A stretch of DNA of 64,000 nt. Source: Saprospiraceae bacterium (GTDB lineage Bacteria; Bacteroidota; Bacteroidia; Chitinophagales; Saprospiraceae). The number at the start of each line of letters is the position of its first letter. Positions within the stretch are counted from its first letter, which is position 1. Location: NCBI GenBank assembly GCA_019187365.1, contig JABARE010000007.1:1-64000 (forward strand), read 5' to 3'. A program made the position numbers and the translations under genes. Shown in pieces: positions 43,587 through 54,300 of the stretch. The notes under the pieces were generated by a model that was not told the DNA's origin, searched no databases, and was given only the letters and a program-made list of their open reading frames with translations.

Positions 43587-44831
43587 ATGAAGCATCGGTC
43601 CCTCTACCTTCTGCTCGTTTTCCTGAGCGTACTTGCCGGGTGGTTTATGGGCTACGTCAACATCCCCTACGTCGAGGCGGGTAAGGGGTTTCTGTCTGGA
43701 TTTGCCGCATGCGCTTTGGCAATTTGCTGGATCCACTTGTTGCGCCGGCTGTGGAACAGGTGGTCTGCCGGTGTAAAATCCACGCCGGTTGCCCCGGCAG
43801 TACATCCACTGTCGACGCAGGGTCTGCGTATGTTTTCGATTTTGTCTTTTGCGCTGTTGGCCCTGGCGGCTACAGGATGGTATTCCAGCCGCACGTTGCG
43901 GGCCGGGTTGAGGGCGGCGCAGCTGGAAGTTGAGGCGTTGAGGCATGACGCCAGCGTCGACGAACAAAAAAACAAACTGGGCGTGCTGGTGGAGTTGATC
44001 CGCGTACTGGATTCTGCCAGGGTGCAACGGGCCGGTAGCCACGATGCTACAGACCTGGAAAACCGCATCGTTGCGATGTGTGCCTCTTTCTCCGTTCAGC
44101 GCGAATGGGATCCGGAAAGCCGGTCTTACCAGGCGCTCAGTGCAACCCGGGGCATGTTGTTGCTCGCATTGGTCAACACGGCGATGGATTCCGGGTCTCT
44201 GCGCAACATCCTCCGTCGCGTGAGCTTTTCCTGTGCCGATTTGCGCAACGCCGACCTGCGCGGAAAGGATCTGCGCGGGATTGATCTGAGCCATGCGAAC
44301 CTGGAATGCGCCCAACTGGAAAGCGCACGACTCGACCATGCGGGATTGCGCGGCGCCCGTCTGGTCGGAGCCAATTTAGAGCGCGCATCGCTGATGGGCA
44401 CCAACCTGATCTCGGCCCAACTGAGCTGGGCGAAGATCGGCGGGGCCAACCTGCATTCCGCCAGACTCGACAGCGCCGACCTGTCGAACTCCAGCTTTCA
44501 TAAGGCATCGCTCCACTATGCGACCCTCATTCAAACGAGATTGCACAATGCCCTGCTGGCGGGTGCGGACCTGCGCAACTGTTTTCTGTGGGGTACGCAA
44601 TTCTCAAATGCCAATCTGTCCGGGGCCAACCTAATGGGCGTTACCATCAGCGGGGTGCAGCTGGCAGATGTGAACATGCAGGATGCCGTCGTACCGGAAA
44701 ACTGGGCGGCTCTGCTGCGCGAAGAACCCAACGGCGGGATCGACGATCATTTTAAAAAATACGAGATACTCCAGGACACGCTGAGCATCCGGGATTCCCT
44801 GATTTTCAGGCTTGCGCCGCGATTGCAATGA
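43587..44831 (+). CDS. Membrane-anchored pentapeptide-repeat protein
   Basis: From the ATG at 43587 (MKHRSLYLLLVFLSVLAGWF) the protein has about 414 residues. Three hydrophobic segments at the N-terminus (about 5-22, 30-48 and 85-105) are followed by a helical linker, then from residue ~215 to 375 tandem A(D/N)LxX pentapeptides (for example ADLRNADLRGKDLRGIDLSH, ANLMGVTISGVQLADVNMQD) that should form a right-handed quadrilateral beta-helix. The function of this architecture is not known. Confidence 0.85.
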   Translation: MKHRSLYLLLVFLSVLAGWFMGYVNIPYVEAGKGFLSGFAACALAICWIHLLRRLWNRWSAGVKSTPVAPAVHPLSTQGLRMFSILSFALLALAATGWYSSRTLRAGLRAAQLEVEALRHDASVDEQKNKLGVLVELIRVLDSARVQRAGSHDATDLENRIVAMCASFSVQREWDPESRSYQALSATRGMLLLALVNTAMDSGSLRNILRRVSFSCADLRNADLRGKDLRGIDLSHANLECAQLESARLDHAGLRGARLVGANLERASLMGTNLISAQLSWAKIGGANLHSARLDSADLSNSSFHKASLHYATLIQTRLHNALLAGADLRNCFLWGTQFSNANLSGANLMGVTISGVQLADVNMQDAVVPENWAALLREEPNGGIDDHFKKYEILQDTLSIRDSLIFRLAPRLQ

Positions 44832-44884
44832 GCACGTGCCCGTTTGCTTCCGTGAAATTCCCAAGTTTATTTTTTTTAATGCGC

Positions 44885-45865
44885 TCAGAGACTGGCCAAC
44901 AGTGCATTGAGCTTTCTGGAAAATTTCACCACCACTTCGTCGCTGGGGCGGTAGGGATCCAGGCCGATCTGCAGAGCGTGCATGTAATAGCGCTGAAGGT
45001 CGTTTAGGTATGCCGCGAGCATGGCCGGAGTGCACACAGAACTTTTTTTCAAACCGTACCGGTCTTTCAGTTCAAGGCCCAGCATCTGTCCGATTTCGTT
45101 GTTGATGATGTCAACGTAATTGTCCAGAGGATTGTTGATCGTATCTGCGAGTTGGCGCCCGGTAAACCGGCCGGTGGTGAGTTCCGGCATGTAGAGCCGC
45201 TCGTGCAGGTCTCCTACCAGGTCTGCCAGGTCTTCAGAAAAGAAGGAGGTGATGATCGCCTGTGCCGTAACGTGGTTAAAGGTGTTGATAAAGCCCTTTT
45301 CCGAGCTGTCGCGCGCCGTGAGGAATGCCAGCGAGGGCGTATTGATGTGGCGAAAGCTCGTTTCTGCCAGGTCGTAAAACGCCACGTCTTTTGATCCGAA
45401 GATGTCTGCCCGTCTGCGGCTCAGCAGCGATACCACCTCAAGTTGCTTTCGCTTTCGCACGGCATAAGGATTGTTGAAAACAAACAGGGCTTTCGAAAGC
45501 CAATCCGTATCCTGCACCCTGGTCAGGTCGCCCTGGTTGGTGCCCGATGCCAGGCGGCGTACGATGGTCTTTCCCCGGTCTTCGTAGCGCAGGGTTACTG
45601 CAGATGACCTATGAAAAAGACTGTCCTGTGCTGCAGGGTCCACTTCGTAGTGTATCGAAACCCTGTCTTTGAAGTGGTCGAGATCCCTGAACCTCGTTGT
45701 GATCAGCGCCCTGAGCCGGGCACGATCCGCGGACCCATCCTGTGCGGCATGCTGCTCCGGCGACATAAAGTCCGCGCTACCGGAGGGTGTACACGAGGCG
45801 ATGGCGGCCAAGACCACTGCGAGTTTAAGGTTGCGTGATGAACGGCTGTGTTTCCTGACGGGCAT
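44885..45865 (-). CDS. Lipoprotein of unknown function
   Basis: The protein has 326 residues with a lipobox ending AAIASC (Cys25). The rest is soluble and mixed alpha-helical with no recognised domain. Notable stretches are DLAETSFRHINTPSLAFLTA, FNHVTAQAIITSFFSEDLAD and LADTINNPLDNYVDIINNEI. The last suggests a conserved Asn/Asp-rich helix, as in DUF-type periplasmic proteins. It is convergent with the pentapeptide-repeat gene. I do not recognise the family. Confidence 0.75.
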   Translation of the reverse strand: MPVRKHSRSSRNLKLAVVLAAIASCTPSGSADFMSPEQHAAQDGSADRARLRALITTRFRDLDHFKDRVSIHYEVDPAAQDSLFHRSSAVTLRYEDRGKTIVRRLASGTNQGDLTRVQDTDWLSKALFVFNNPYAVRKRKQLEVVSLLSRRRADIFGSKDVAFYDLAETSFRHINTPSLAFLTARDSSEKGFINTFNHVTAQAIITSFFSEDLADLVGDLHERLYMPELTTGRFTGRQLADTINNPLDNYVDIINNEIGQMLGLELKDRYGLKKSSVCTPAMLAAYLNDLQRYYMHALQIGLDPYRPSDEVVVKFSRKLNALLASL

Positions 45866-46490
45866 TTAGGAACGGGCTGTTGCAAATATATTCAAAATGC
45901 CCCTGGGGAATCGAAATGGTAACGCACGTTGATGCGTCTGAAGGCCTCAACGAAAACCGATCCAAAAGATGGCGAACCTGTGCAGCGATTTTTGAAATAA
46001 AATTCCCTGTTGCGGGAATCCGATCCCCCGGATTATGCGTTTACAATCAGATGACCGTTTGTCTCCGGACGCCTGAAGCCATTCCCTTGTGCCAAAACAC
46101 CTGTTCCACCAAACCCTTTGCACTTCCACCGTACGAAAATGGACGATTTCAGCTAATTTTACCTGATATTCCAGGCCGGTATGCCCTTTGTCGCACTTAT
46201 TTTTCACCAGGTCTTTAAAAAGTTTGAAAACCAGCATTCTATAGCCGGTATGCCCCCAAGCCTTGAAATGCCTAGGTGTATTAAATGCTCCCGCTTCCTT
46301 TATAAATTTACTCTGCGCACAGGACCTGCCCACCCATCGAAAAGCAGCAAAAAGCCTAAACCCTCACCCATGCCAATACCCCTCAGACAAGACCCTTTCC
46401 TTCTGCCAACGATCCCCTCTGAGTCTCTTCAGCAAAACTCCAGTAAGATCAACAATGGCTACTCAGTAGCGCATATCACCCCTAAATCGG
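45866..46490. other. Gene-free region before the defence island
   Basis: Short frames on both strands (for example minus 45947-46333 and plus 46181-46507) have no recognisable content and probably do not code. Composition shifts from GC-rich to AT-rich across this stretch. Confidence 0.4.
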
Positions 46491-46494
46491 GTGC

Positions 46495-46519
46495 ATACCC
46501 GCTATAGAGTAGCGGGTAT
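46495..46519. repeat. Perfect hairpin at the left edge of the island
   Basis: ATACCCGCT and AGCGGGTAT form a 9-bp perfect stem around the loop ATAGAGT. It lies just outside the left inverted flank of the restriction-modification cassette. Confidence 0.55.
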
Positions 46520-46525
46520 ATGCGA

Positions 46526-46647
46526 GTTGGCAACAAGTGTAAAAAGACAGACGAGCAGGCAGATACGATATTGACAAAATTAAAATAAGAAAGGATTTAG
46601 CTTTTTGATAGGACAGTGCAAATTTGAGGGAATTTATTTTGTTTTTT
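46526..46647 (+). repeat. Left inverted flank of the R-M cassette
   Basis: It starts with GTTGGCAAC (46526-46534) and ends with AATTTATTTTGTTTTTT (46631-46647). Both words recur in inverted orientation and the same order, at similar spacing, at 54752-54760 and 54646-54662, to the right of hsdR. The DNA between them is only weakly similar. Confidence 0.6.
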
Positions 46648-46690
46648 TCTCCCACCCGCAAAAAGAGAAAGAAACCTCGCCCACATTGCA

Positions 46691-46746
46691 GCACATTTGC
46701 AAGCCCCCACGAGCCAACGCTCAGACCAAAGGCTTGCAAAAGAGCT
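46691..46746 (+). repeat. 56-bp direct repeat, left copy
   Basis: The unit begins GCACATTTGCAAGCCC and ends GGCTTGCAAAAGAGCT. It is repeated at 54538-54593 in the same orientation with two mismatches. The two copies bracket the hsd operon. Confidence 0.8.
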
Positions 46747-46815
46747 GCAATTTTGCTTACGCACCCGTGCAAATTTGTTACTTTTGAGTTTTTGAAAAAA
46801 GTATTGGAAAATATT

Positions 46816-48348
46816 ATGACAGATAATTTTGAATTAGAAAAAACGCTTTGGGCAGCAGCCGATAAACTCCGCAATAACATGGATGCGGCGGAATATAAGC
46901 ACGTAGTTTTAGGATTGATTTTCCTAAAATATATCTCTGATGCCTTTGATGAATTGTATAAAAAGTTAGACAGCGAAAAAGCTGAAACAGGAGCAGACCC
47001 TGAAGACAAAGACGAATATACAGCCGAAAGAGTTTTTTACGTTCCACCTCAAGCACGTTGGAACTGGTTACAAGGCAGAGCAAAACTTCCAACAATTGGA
47101 AAAGACATTGACGATGCAATGGACGCTATTGAAAAAGACAATGCTTCGCTAAAAGGAGTTTTACCCAAAGACTATGCACGACCAGCATTAGACAAACAAC
47201 GACTTGGAGAACTAATTGATTTAATTGGCTCAATTACGTTGAGCAAAAACGGGAACGGAAAAGGCAAAGATGTTTTAGGTTTTGTTTTTGAATACTTCTT
47301 GGGACAATTTGCTGATGCCGAAGGCAAAAAAGGTGGACAGTTCTATACTCCTGCAAGTATTGTAAAACTTTTGGTTGCTGTGCTTGCACCTGAACCTGAA
47401 AAAAGAGTTTATGACGGCTGTTGTGGTAGTGGTGGAATGTTTGTGCAAAGCGAAAAGTTTATCGAATTGCACGAACACCGAAAAGGAAAGATTTCAATTT
47501 ACGGACAGGAAAGCAACCCGACTACTCATAAATTAGCCCGAATGAATTTGGCTATTCGTGGGATTGATGCCAAAATTGAACTGGGCGACACATTAATGAA
47601 CGATAAATTCCCTGAATTGAAAGTTGATTATATTCTTGCAAATCCACCTTTTAATGTAAGCGACTACAACATAAACAAAGCTGAAACACACAAATGGAAA
47701 TACGGTATTCCACCGACTGGAAATGCAAACTACGCTTGGTTGCAGCACTTTGTAAGCAAGCTTGCACCATATGGAACAGCAGGAATTGTTTTAGCAAATG
47801 GTAGTATGAGTTCAGAAATTGCAACCGAGGGAGAAATCAGAAAAGCTATGATTGAAGCGGATTTAATTGATTGCATGGTTGCTCTTCCTTCACAATTATT
47901 TTACAATACGCAAATTCCAGCCTGTTTGTGGTTCTTAGCCAGAAACAAAACCGAAACAACTAAATTCAGAAACCGCACAAATGAAGTCCTGTTTATTGAT
48001 GCCCGAGAATTGGGAACAATGATAAGCAGAAAACAAAGGGAGTTAACCGACGATGATATTGAACATGTTTCGGAAATTTTTCACAAATGGAGAAGTAAAG
48101 AATACGAGACTGAATACAATGATGTAGCAGGTTTATGCAAATCAGCAAGTATTCAGGACATTCGCAAAAACAATTACATTTTAACGCCTGGGCGATATAT
48201 TGATTTTAAAGAGGTTGAAGAAGATGGAGAGTCATTTAACGAGAAAATGCAAATGTTAACAGCCAAACTTTCCGAACAAATGCAGAAAGCAAATGATTTG
48301 GACGAAACTATAAAGCAAAATTTAGCAAAAATCGGTTATGAGCTATAA
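46816..48348 (+). CDS. hsdM: Type I restriction-modification DNA methyltransferase subunit
   Basis: The protein has 510 residues from the ATG at 46816 ([20 protein letters not shown]); the frame extending upstream runs through the direct repeat and is not coding. The AdoMet site is [12 protein letters not shown] near residue 200, and the N6-adenine catalytic motif is NPPF near residue 276. The N-terminal helical HsdM_N region and C-terminal helices for HsdS contact are present. A TACTTTTG -7 element at 46779-46786 may drive the operon. Its 3' end overlaps the PIN gene by 11 bases. Confidence 0.96.
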   Translation: MTDNFELEKTLWAAADKLRNNMDAAEYKHVVLGLIFLKYISDAFDELYKKLDSEKAETGADPEDKDEYTAERVFYVPPQARWNWLQGRAKLPTIGKDIDDAMDAIEKDNASLKGVLPKDYARPALDKQRLGELIDLIGSITLSKNGNGKGKDVLGFVFEYFLGQFADAEGKKGGQFYTPASIVKLLVAVLAPEPEKRVYDGCCGSGGMFVQSEKFIELHEHRKGKISIYGQESNPTTHKLARMNLAIRGIDAKIELGDTLMNDKFPELKVDYILANPPFNVSDYNINKAETHKWKYGIPPTGNANYAWLQHFVSKLAPYGTAGIVLANGSMSSEIATEGEIRKAMIEADLIDCMVALPSQLFYNTQIPACLWFLARNKTETTKFRNRTNEVLFIDARELGTMISRKQRELTDDDIEHVSEIFHKWRSKEYETEYNDVAGLCKSASIQDIRKNNYILTPGRYIDFKEVEEDGESFNEKMQMLTAKLSEQMQKANDLDETIKQNLAKIGYEL

Positions 48349-48586
48349 ACTTAAAACATTAATCGTTTTTGATACCAATTCTCTGCGAAGCACACAGGAC
48401 GGAGAAGTGGCATATAGTTTCTTTGCTTTTGGTCGTCCATTTCAGGTAATTGAAGAATTTATTTTAGAGAAAAACCTAAACGAAGATATTCATATTGCAA
48501 TCCCAACTTGGGCAATTGAAGAACTTAAAGACCAAAAACAAAGGCAGTACCAAAACGATATTGTTGAATTTCAAAAATTATCCTAA
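48338..48586 (+). CDS. PIN-domain protein, N-terminal part before an in-frame stop
   Basis: This part has 82 residues beginning [15 protein letters not shown], which carries the first PIN catalytic Asp (Asp12 in FDTN). It stops at TAA (48584-48586). The frame then continues past the stop with RLSGMPHIPQITLP and stays open to 49345. Since 48338 and 48599 are in the same frame, the break is a single nonsense codon and not a frameshift. PIN domains are metal-dependent RNases or nucleases of the VapC fold. The insertion between hsdM and hsdS is unusual. Confidence 0.65.
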   Translation: MSYKLKTLIVFDTNSLRSTQDGEVAYSFFAFGRPFQVIEEFILEKNLNEDIHIAIPTWAIEELKDQKQRQYQNDIVEFQKLS

Positions 48587-48598
48587 CGACTTTCTGGA

Positions 48599-49345
48599 AT
48601 GCCTCATATTCCTCAAATTACTTTACCACAAGAGGAATTTGATTGCACTACTTACATACAGGAAAAAGCAATAGAATACATTGCCACAAAAGAAATCAAA
48701 CTTTTAGAAATCAAAGAAGAACTTGCAAATACAGTTTTACAAAGTATGATGAAAAGGGTAATGAAAGACCAAAACAAAAAACATCCTTTTGCACATTCTG
48801 GAAAATACAAAGATGCTGGTTTTAAAGACAATATTGTTTGGGAAAGCTTAATGCATTTTGATAGCGTTGCCGACTTTGACAAGGTTATTTTCATTACAAA
48901 AGATACAGATTATACAAACTGTCAATTTGAATTTAAAGAAAAATGGAATAAACACATTGCAATAATCTCTGATGAAAACAACGCTTTGGTTGAAATCAAA
49001 AAGGATTATGAACTTTATATAGCGGAACGGGAAATTTACGACTTTGCTCAAACCGAATACTTTAAAGATTATTTAGCTGATTTGCTCAAGAAAAAATCTG
49101 AAATTCTGATTGAAGAAAACAGTTTTAAAATTGAGAATTTCAAATTGCTTGATACATGCAAGGATATAACACGTATTCCGCCAAACGAGCATATGATTGA
49201 AAGCCTTTATGTAGCTTCCGAAATAGTAATTTACTTTAAGGACAAAGGCAAAAAATCAGAGCAAATTGTAACTGCAACTACTTCATTTGCAGACGAGGAA
49301 AGCAAAGAGATAATTGAAACATTTTACGACTTTGAATTGGTATGA
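48599..49345 (+). CDS. PIN-domain protein, C-terminal part after the in-frame stop
   Basis: This part has 248 residues from an ATG that lies five codons after the stop of the previous part. KVIFITKDTDYTN carries the later PIN acidic residues (KDTDY). The rest is helical with charged repeats (SFADEESKEIIETFYDFEL). It may be made by reinitiation, by readthrough, or not at all if the gene is dead. Its stop overlaps the hsdS start as ATGA, so ribosomes reaching this stop would couple to hsdS. Confidence 0.65.
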   Translation: MPHIPQITLPQEEFDCTTYIQEKAIEYIATKEIKLLEIKEELANTVLQSMMKRVMKDQNKKHPFAHSGKYKDAGFKDNIVWESLMHFDSVADFDKVIFITKDTDYTNCQFEFKEKWNKHIAIISDENNALVEIKKDYELYIAEREIYDFAQTEYFKDYLADLLKKKSEILIEENSFKIENFKLLDTCKDITRIPPNEHMIESLYVASEIVIYFKDKGKKSEQIVTATTSFADEESKEIIETFYDFELV

Positions 49346-50562
49346 GTGAATTAAAAAAATATAAACTTGGCGAATTAGGTACGTTTTTCGGTGGTGTAAC
49401 TTCTATTAAAAAAGAAGATTACGGACACGGAACACCTTTTTTGCCTTACAAAAATGTTTACAAAAACTCAAAGGTTAACATTAACGAACTTGAATTAATG
49501 AATGTTCGTCCGTTGGACTTAGACAGGCGTTCGGCAAAATATGGTGATATTTTCTTTACAGCATCTTCCGAAACACCCGACGAAGTTGCAATGTCTTCGG
49601 TTTTGTTGGATGAAGTTGAAAACCTTACATTCAACGGTTTTTGTAAAAGATTTAGGCTTAATGATTTTAACACGCTATTACCTGAATATGCAAGGTATTT
49701 ATTCCGTGACATTTCTTTCAGAAACGAAGTTTACCAAAAAGCAACTGGCGACATCCGCTTTAATATCAGTCAGGAGAGTTTAGCAGATATTGAAATTGAA
49801 ATCCCAGATATAGTTAATCAAAAAGAAATTGCAGGTATTTTGCTTTCGATTGATGATAAAATTGAAATCAATCTTGAAATGAATGAAAGCCTTGAAACTA
49901 TGGCAAGAGCCATTTTTAAAGAATGGTTTATTGATTTCAACTTCCCAGAATTTAATGGTAATCTAGTAAATGGTTTACCTGAAGGTTGGAATAAAATTAA
50001 AATAAAGGATATTTGCCAAGTAAATACTGGTACTCTAAATTCAAAAGATAAATTTGACAAAATTCATTATATTGAAATCTCTGAAGTTGAAAAAGGAATA
50101 ATAAATAATATTAAAACATATAATCGAGGTGAAGAACCTAGTAGGGCAAGAAGAAAGCTTAAACACGGTGATTGTGTTCTTTCAACGGTTAGACCTAATA
50201 GAGGTTCATATTTCATTTCTTTATTTCCTCCAGAGAATTTAATAGCATCAACAGGTTTTGCAGTATTTTCTCCAACAAAAGTTCCGTTTTCGTTTATTTA
50301 TTTATTTCTTACAAATCCTGAACAATTAGAATTTTATGGCAAAATGGCTGATGGCGCTGCATACCCTGCAATTAATCCATCAGTTATTATGGAAATGGAT
50401 TTTCTTTTACCGCCAGCAAATGTTCTTGAATTATTCCACAATATTGCGGGTAATTCATTAATTAAGTGTTACAATAATTTGGAAGAAAATAAAATTTTAG
50501 CACAAACAAGAGACACTTTATTACCAAAGTTAATGAGTAGTAAAATTAGAATTGAGCAATAA
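49342..50562 (+). CDS. hsdS: Type I restriction-modification specificity subunit
   Basis: The protein has 406 residues with two target recognition domains (about residues 1-150 and 210-350), each followed by a conserved helical spacer: KEIAGILLSIDDKIEINLEM with ETMARAIFKEWFIDF, and NNLEENKILAQTRDTLLPKL. The first TRD opens with YKLGELGTFFGG and the second with WNKIKIKDICQVNTG, the usual Methylase_S starts. It sets the bipartite DNA target for both methylation and cleavage. Its stop overlaps the next gene start (TAATG). Confidence 0.95.
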   Translation: MSELKKYKLGELGTFFGGVTSIKKEDYGHGTPFLPYKNVYKNSKVNINELELMNVRPLDLDRRSAKYGDIFFTASSETPDEVAMSSVLLDEVENLTFNGFCKRFRLNDFNTLLPEYARYLFRDISFRNEVYQKATGDIRFNISQESLADIEIEIPDIVNQKEIAGILLSIDDKIEINLEMNESLETMARAIFKEWFIDFNFPEFNGNLVNGLPEGWNKIKIKDICQVNTGTLNSKDKFDKIHYIEISEVEKGIINNIKTYNRGEEPSRARRKLKHGDCVLSTVRPNRGSYFISLFPPENLIASTGFAVFSPTKVPFSFIYLFLTNPEQLEFYGKMADGAAYPAINPSVIMEMDFLLPPANVLELFHNIAGNSLIKCYNNLEENKILAQTRDTLLPKLMSSKIRIEQ

Positions 50563-51359
50563 TGGAATATGTAATTTCGCCAAAATATTTAATGAAGCTC
50601 ATTTCTGATATAGAAACGGCTCTTTGGAATCAGTTTCAAACCAGCAAATATCGGAATGTTCGCTTTTATATTGAGAAGTGGCATAAACATAATGATGGTT
50701 ATAATTTCAATGATTATTGGGAAAACTTTACTATTTACGAGGACAACAATAAAAATATTGATTTAACGAAAACATTAAATAATATTGATGGTGAGACCCT
50801 TCTAAAAATCGCAATAGATTTAGGTGTTGACACACCTGATTTTATTCCTTCTATCCCTACGTTTCGCAATGAAATAAAAGCAGAATATCCTTCCGCAAGT
50901 TCAACCTTTGAGAGTGCTTTTAAGAAAATAGAATCAGAACCAAATATTGCTATTGGATTGGCTAATTCTGCTTTAGAAAGTATTGTCAAGGAAATTTTAA
51001 AGGATGATAGGATAAATAGTAAAATAAAGAATAACAAAACCTTGTATGATTTAACGAGTGAAATACTGAAAGTTTTTCAATATTTCCCTAATTCTGATAT
51101 GCCAGATGAAATTAAAACAATAGGCAGTTCTTTACTTGCAATAAGTCAGGGTATAGAGAAATTACGAAGCGATAAAACGGATTTTCACGGTAAAACAAAA
51201 GACGATTATAAAATTGAAGACTCAATTTACACATACTTTGTTGTAAATTGTGTTACAACCATTGGTTTGTTTATGAATTCATACTACAAGACAAAATTTC
51301 CAAAACCAGTTGTCGAAAGTGAAGCACCGACAATTGAGGAAGATATTTTGCCTTTTTAA
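50562..51359 (+). CDS. Abortive infection protein with an Abi_C domain
   Basis: The protein has 265 residues. The C-terminal half follows the Abi_C plan: NIAIGLANSALESIVKEIL, KTLYDLTSEILKVF, then IGSSLLAISQGIEKLRSDKT with the trailing DFHGKTKDDY. The N-terminal half is unlike known families. It lies between hsdS and hsdR, with one-base overlap upstream and 11 bases downstream, so it should be expressed with the R-M system. Family knowledge links Abi_C proteins to phage exclusion; the mechanism is not known. Confidence 0.8.
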   Translation: MEYVISPKYLMKLISDIETALWNQFQTSKYRNVRFYIEKWHKHNDGYNFNDYWENFTIYEDNNKNIDLTKTLNNIDGETLLKIAIDLGVDTPDFIPSIPTFRNEIKAEYPSASSTFESAFKKIESEPNIAIGLANSALESIVKEILKDDRINSKIKNNKTLYDLTSEILKVFQYFPNSDMPDEIKTIGSSLLAISQGIEKLRSDKTDFHGKTKDDYKIEDSIYTYFVVNCVTTIGLFMNSYYKTKFPKPVVESEAPTIEEDILPF

Positions 51360-51370
51360 TTGGATAGCAA

Positions 51371-54300
51371 ATGAGAAACAGCATCACTGAAAACGAAATA
51401 GAAGAAATTGCCCTTTCCTACTTGGAAAGTTTAGGGTATAGTTATTTGTTAGGTACTGATATTTCGCCTGATGGAGAACACCCTGAACGCCAATATAACG
51501 AAGTGGTTTTGGCTACCCGTTTGCGTGATGCTATTGATAAATTAAACCCAACAATTACACAGGATGCCAAAGAAGATGCTTTAAAAAAAGTATTACGAAC
51601 CGACAGTCCTAACCTGTTAATCAATAATGAATCGTTTCACAGATATTTAACTGATGGTGTTGATGTAGAAGTAAGAACGGAAAGCGGAATCCGTGGTGAG
51701 AAAGTTTATATTGTTGATTTTGAAACTCCAGAAAACAATGAGTTTTTGGCAATCAACCAGTTTACAATTATTGAAAGTAATCAAAACAAACGCCCCGATA
51801 TTATTTTATTTGTTAACGGTTTGCCTTTGGTTGTTGTTGAACTTAAAAATGCTGTTGATGAAAATGCCACAATAAAATCGGCTTATAACCAATTACAAAC
51901 CTACAAACAAGCCACTCCTTCGCTTTTTACCTATAACGAATTATTGATTGTGAGCGATGGTTGGGATGCACTTTGCGGAACAGTTACAAGCGATTTTGGT
52001 AGGTTTATGTGTTGGAAAACCAAAGACGGAAAAACAACTGCCGACCATTTGCAACCACAAATGGAAGTAATGTTTTTGGGAATGTTAAACAAAAACACAC
52101 TTCTCGACCTTATACGACAATTTATAGTTTTTGAAAAAAGCGATAGTAAAACATTAAAAAAAGTTGCCGCCTACCATCAATATTATGCGGTAAACAAAGC
52201 TGTTGAAAGCACAATCTTAGCCAGTTCAAAAAATGGCGATGGTCGTGGCGGAGTTATTTGGCATACACAAGGTAGTGGTAAAAGTTTGAGTATGGTTTTC
52301 TTTTCGGGCAAACTCATCATTGAGCCGAAAATGGAAAATCCTACTTTGGTAATATTAACCGACCGCAACGACTTGGACGAGCAATTACACGATACATTTT
52401 GCAATTGTCAACAATTACTCAGACAAGAACCACAAAAAGCTGAAAACCGAAGGGATTTAAGACAATTGCTGAAGGTCGCATCGGGCGGAATTGTATTTAC
52501 AACAATTCAGAAATTTATGCCAATGCCTGATGATATTGTGCAAAATGGTGACGTAGCAAATGAACCAAGTGTTGAATACATTGGTGCAGATATTCAGGCA
52601 TTAAGCGAACGAAAAAATATTGTGGTTGTGGCAGACGAAGCACACCGCAGTCAATACGATTTTATTGATGGTTTTGCAAAACATCTTCGTGATGCTTTAC
52701 CAAATGCAACTTTTATTGGTTTTACTGGCACACCGATTGAAAGCGGAGACCGAAATACACAGGCAGTTTTCGGCAACTATGTTGATATATACGATATTCA
52801 ACAAGCAGTAAACGATAAAGCTACTGTTCCAATCTTTTATGAAAGCCGTTTGGCCAAAGTCCATTTTGAAGAAGATGAAAAGGTAAGCTTAGATGAACAG
52901 TTCGAAGAACTAACCGAGGGTGAAGAATTAAGCAATCGTCAACAAATGCGGGCGAAATGGACACGATTGGAAGCCATTGTTGGAAATCCAAACCGTATTC
53001 AGAAAATAGCCGAAGATTTAGTTTATCACTTTGAACAACGCAATGCAGTTTTAGACGGCAAAGCAATGATAGTTTGTATGAGCCGTAGGATTTGTGTTGA
53101 CTTATACGATGCAATAACCAAAATACGTCCTTTATGGCATTCCAAAGATGACGATAAAGGAACTATTAAAGTGATAATGACAGGTAGCAGTAGCGATGTT
53201 CTGAATATGCAACCGCATATCCGTAACAAACAAAGACGAAAAGCTATTGGCGACAGACTTAAAAATCCAGTTGACTCATTAAAATTGGTAATTGTCCGTG
53301 ATATGTGGCTCACTGGTTTTGACGCTCCTTGTTTACATACCTTGTATGTTGACAAACCAATGCGTGGTCATAATTTAATGCAAGCCATTGCAAGGGTTAA
53401 CCGCGTATTTACCGAAGGTAAAGAAGGTGGTTTGGTAGTTGACTATTTAGGCATTGCACAAGAATTAAAATCTGCATTAGCCGATTACACTGCAAGCGGT
53501 GGCGAAGGAAAACCAACACTTGACCAGGAATTAGCCGTTGCAAAAATGTTGGAATTGCACGAGGCAATTGATTATCAATTAAGACATTTCGATTGGCGTA
53601 AATTCTTCAATCTTTCACCAGTTGAGAAATTGAAATTTATTCCAGTAATAGTTGATTACATTTTCAGTCAGGAGAATGGAGAGCAAAGTTTTGTTGAGAA
53701 TACAAAAAACTTATTGAAAGCATTCGCAATTTCAGTACCTCACGAAAAAGCAATGGCAATCCGTGATGATGTTGCTTTGTTTCAAGCTATAAAAACAAGA
53801 CTTGTAAAAATATCGGACAAAAATGAAGGTGGCAAGACAAACGAAGAAATGGAAACGGCTATCAAGCAAATCATTTCCGAAGCCATTACTGCCGAAAATG
53901 TGATTGATATTTTTGATGCAGCAGGATTGAAAAAACCAAATATCGAGATTTTAGACGAGAAGTTTTTGCAAGAACTCAAAGACTTGCCACAAAAGAATTT
54001 AGCTGTTGAGTTACTTAAAAAATTGCTCAAAGATGAAATCAAAAAACGAACTAAAATAAACTTGGTTGAAAGCAAGAAATTTTCGGAAATGCTTGAAGAT
54101 GCAATCAAACGCTATCATAACGGAATGATTGATACGGTTGAATTTCTTGAAAAAGTATTAATTCCGTTTGCCGAGCAAATGAAAGAAGCAGATAAGCGAG
54201 GCGAAAATTTAGGATTAGATTATAGAGAATATGCCTTTTATACTGCATTAGAGGTTAATAATAGTGCTGTTTCAATATTAGGTGACGATATTTTAAAACA

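Noticed and set aside
45947-46507. Possible small genes before the defence island
   Set aside because: No domain, signal or start context; they overlap a composition transition and read like chance frames.
46624-46815. An upstream extension of hsdM
   Set aside because: The added residues come from the 56-bp direct repeat and flank; HsdM family similarity begins at the ATG at 46816.
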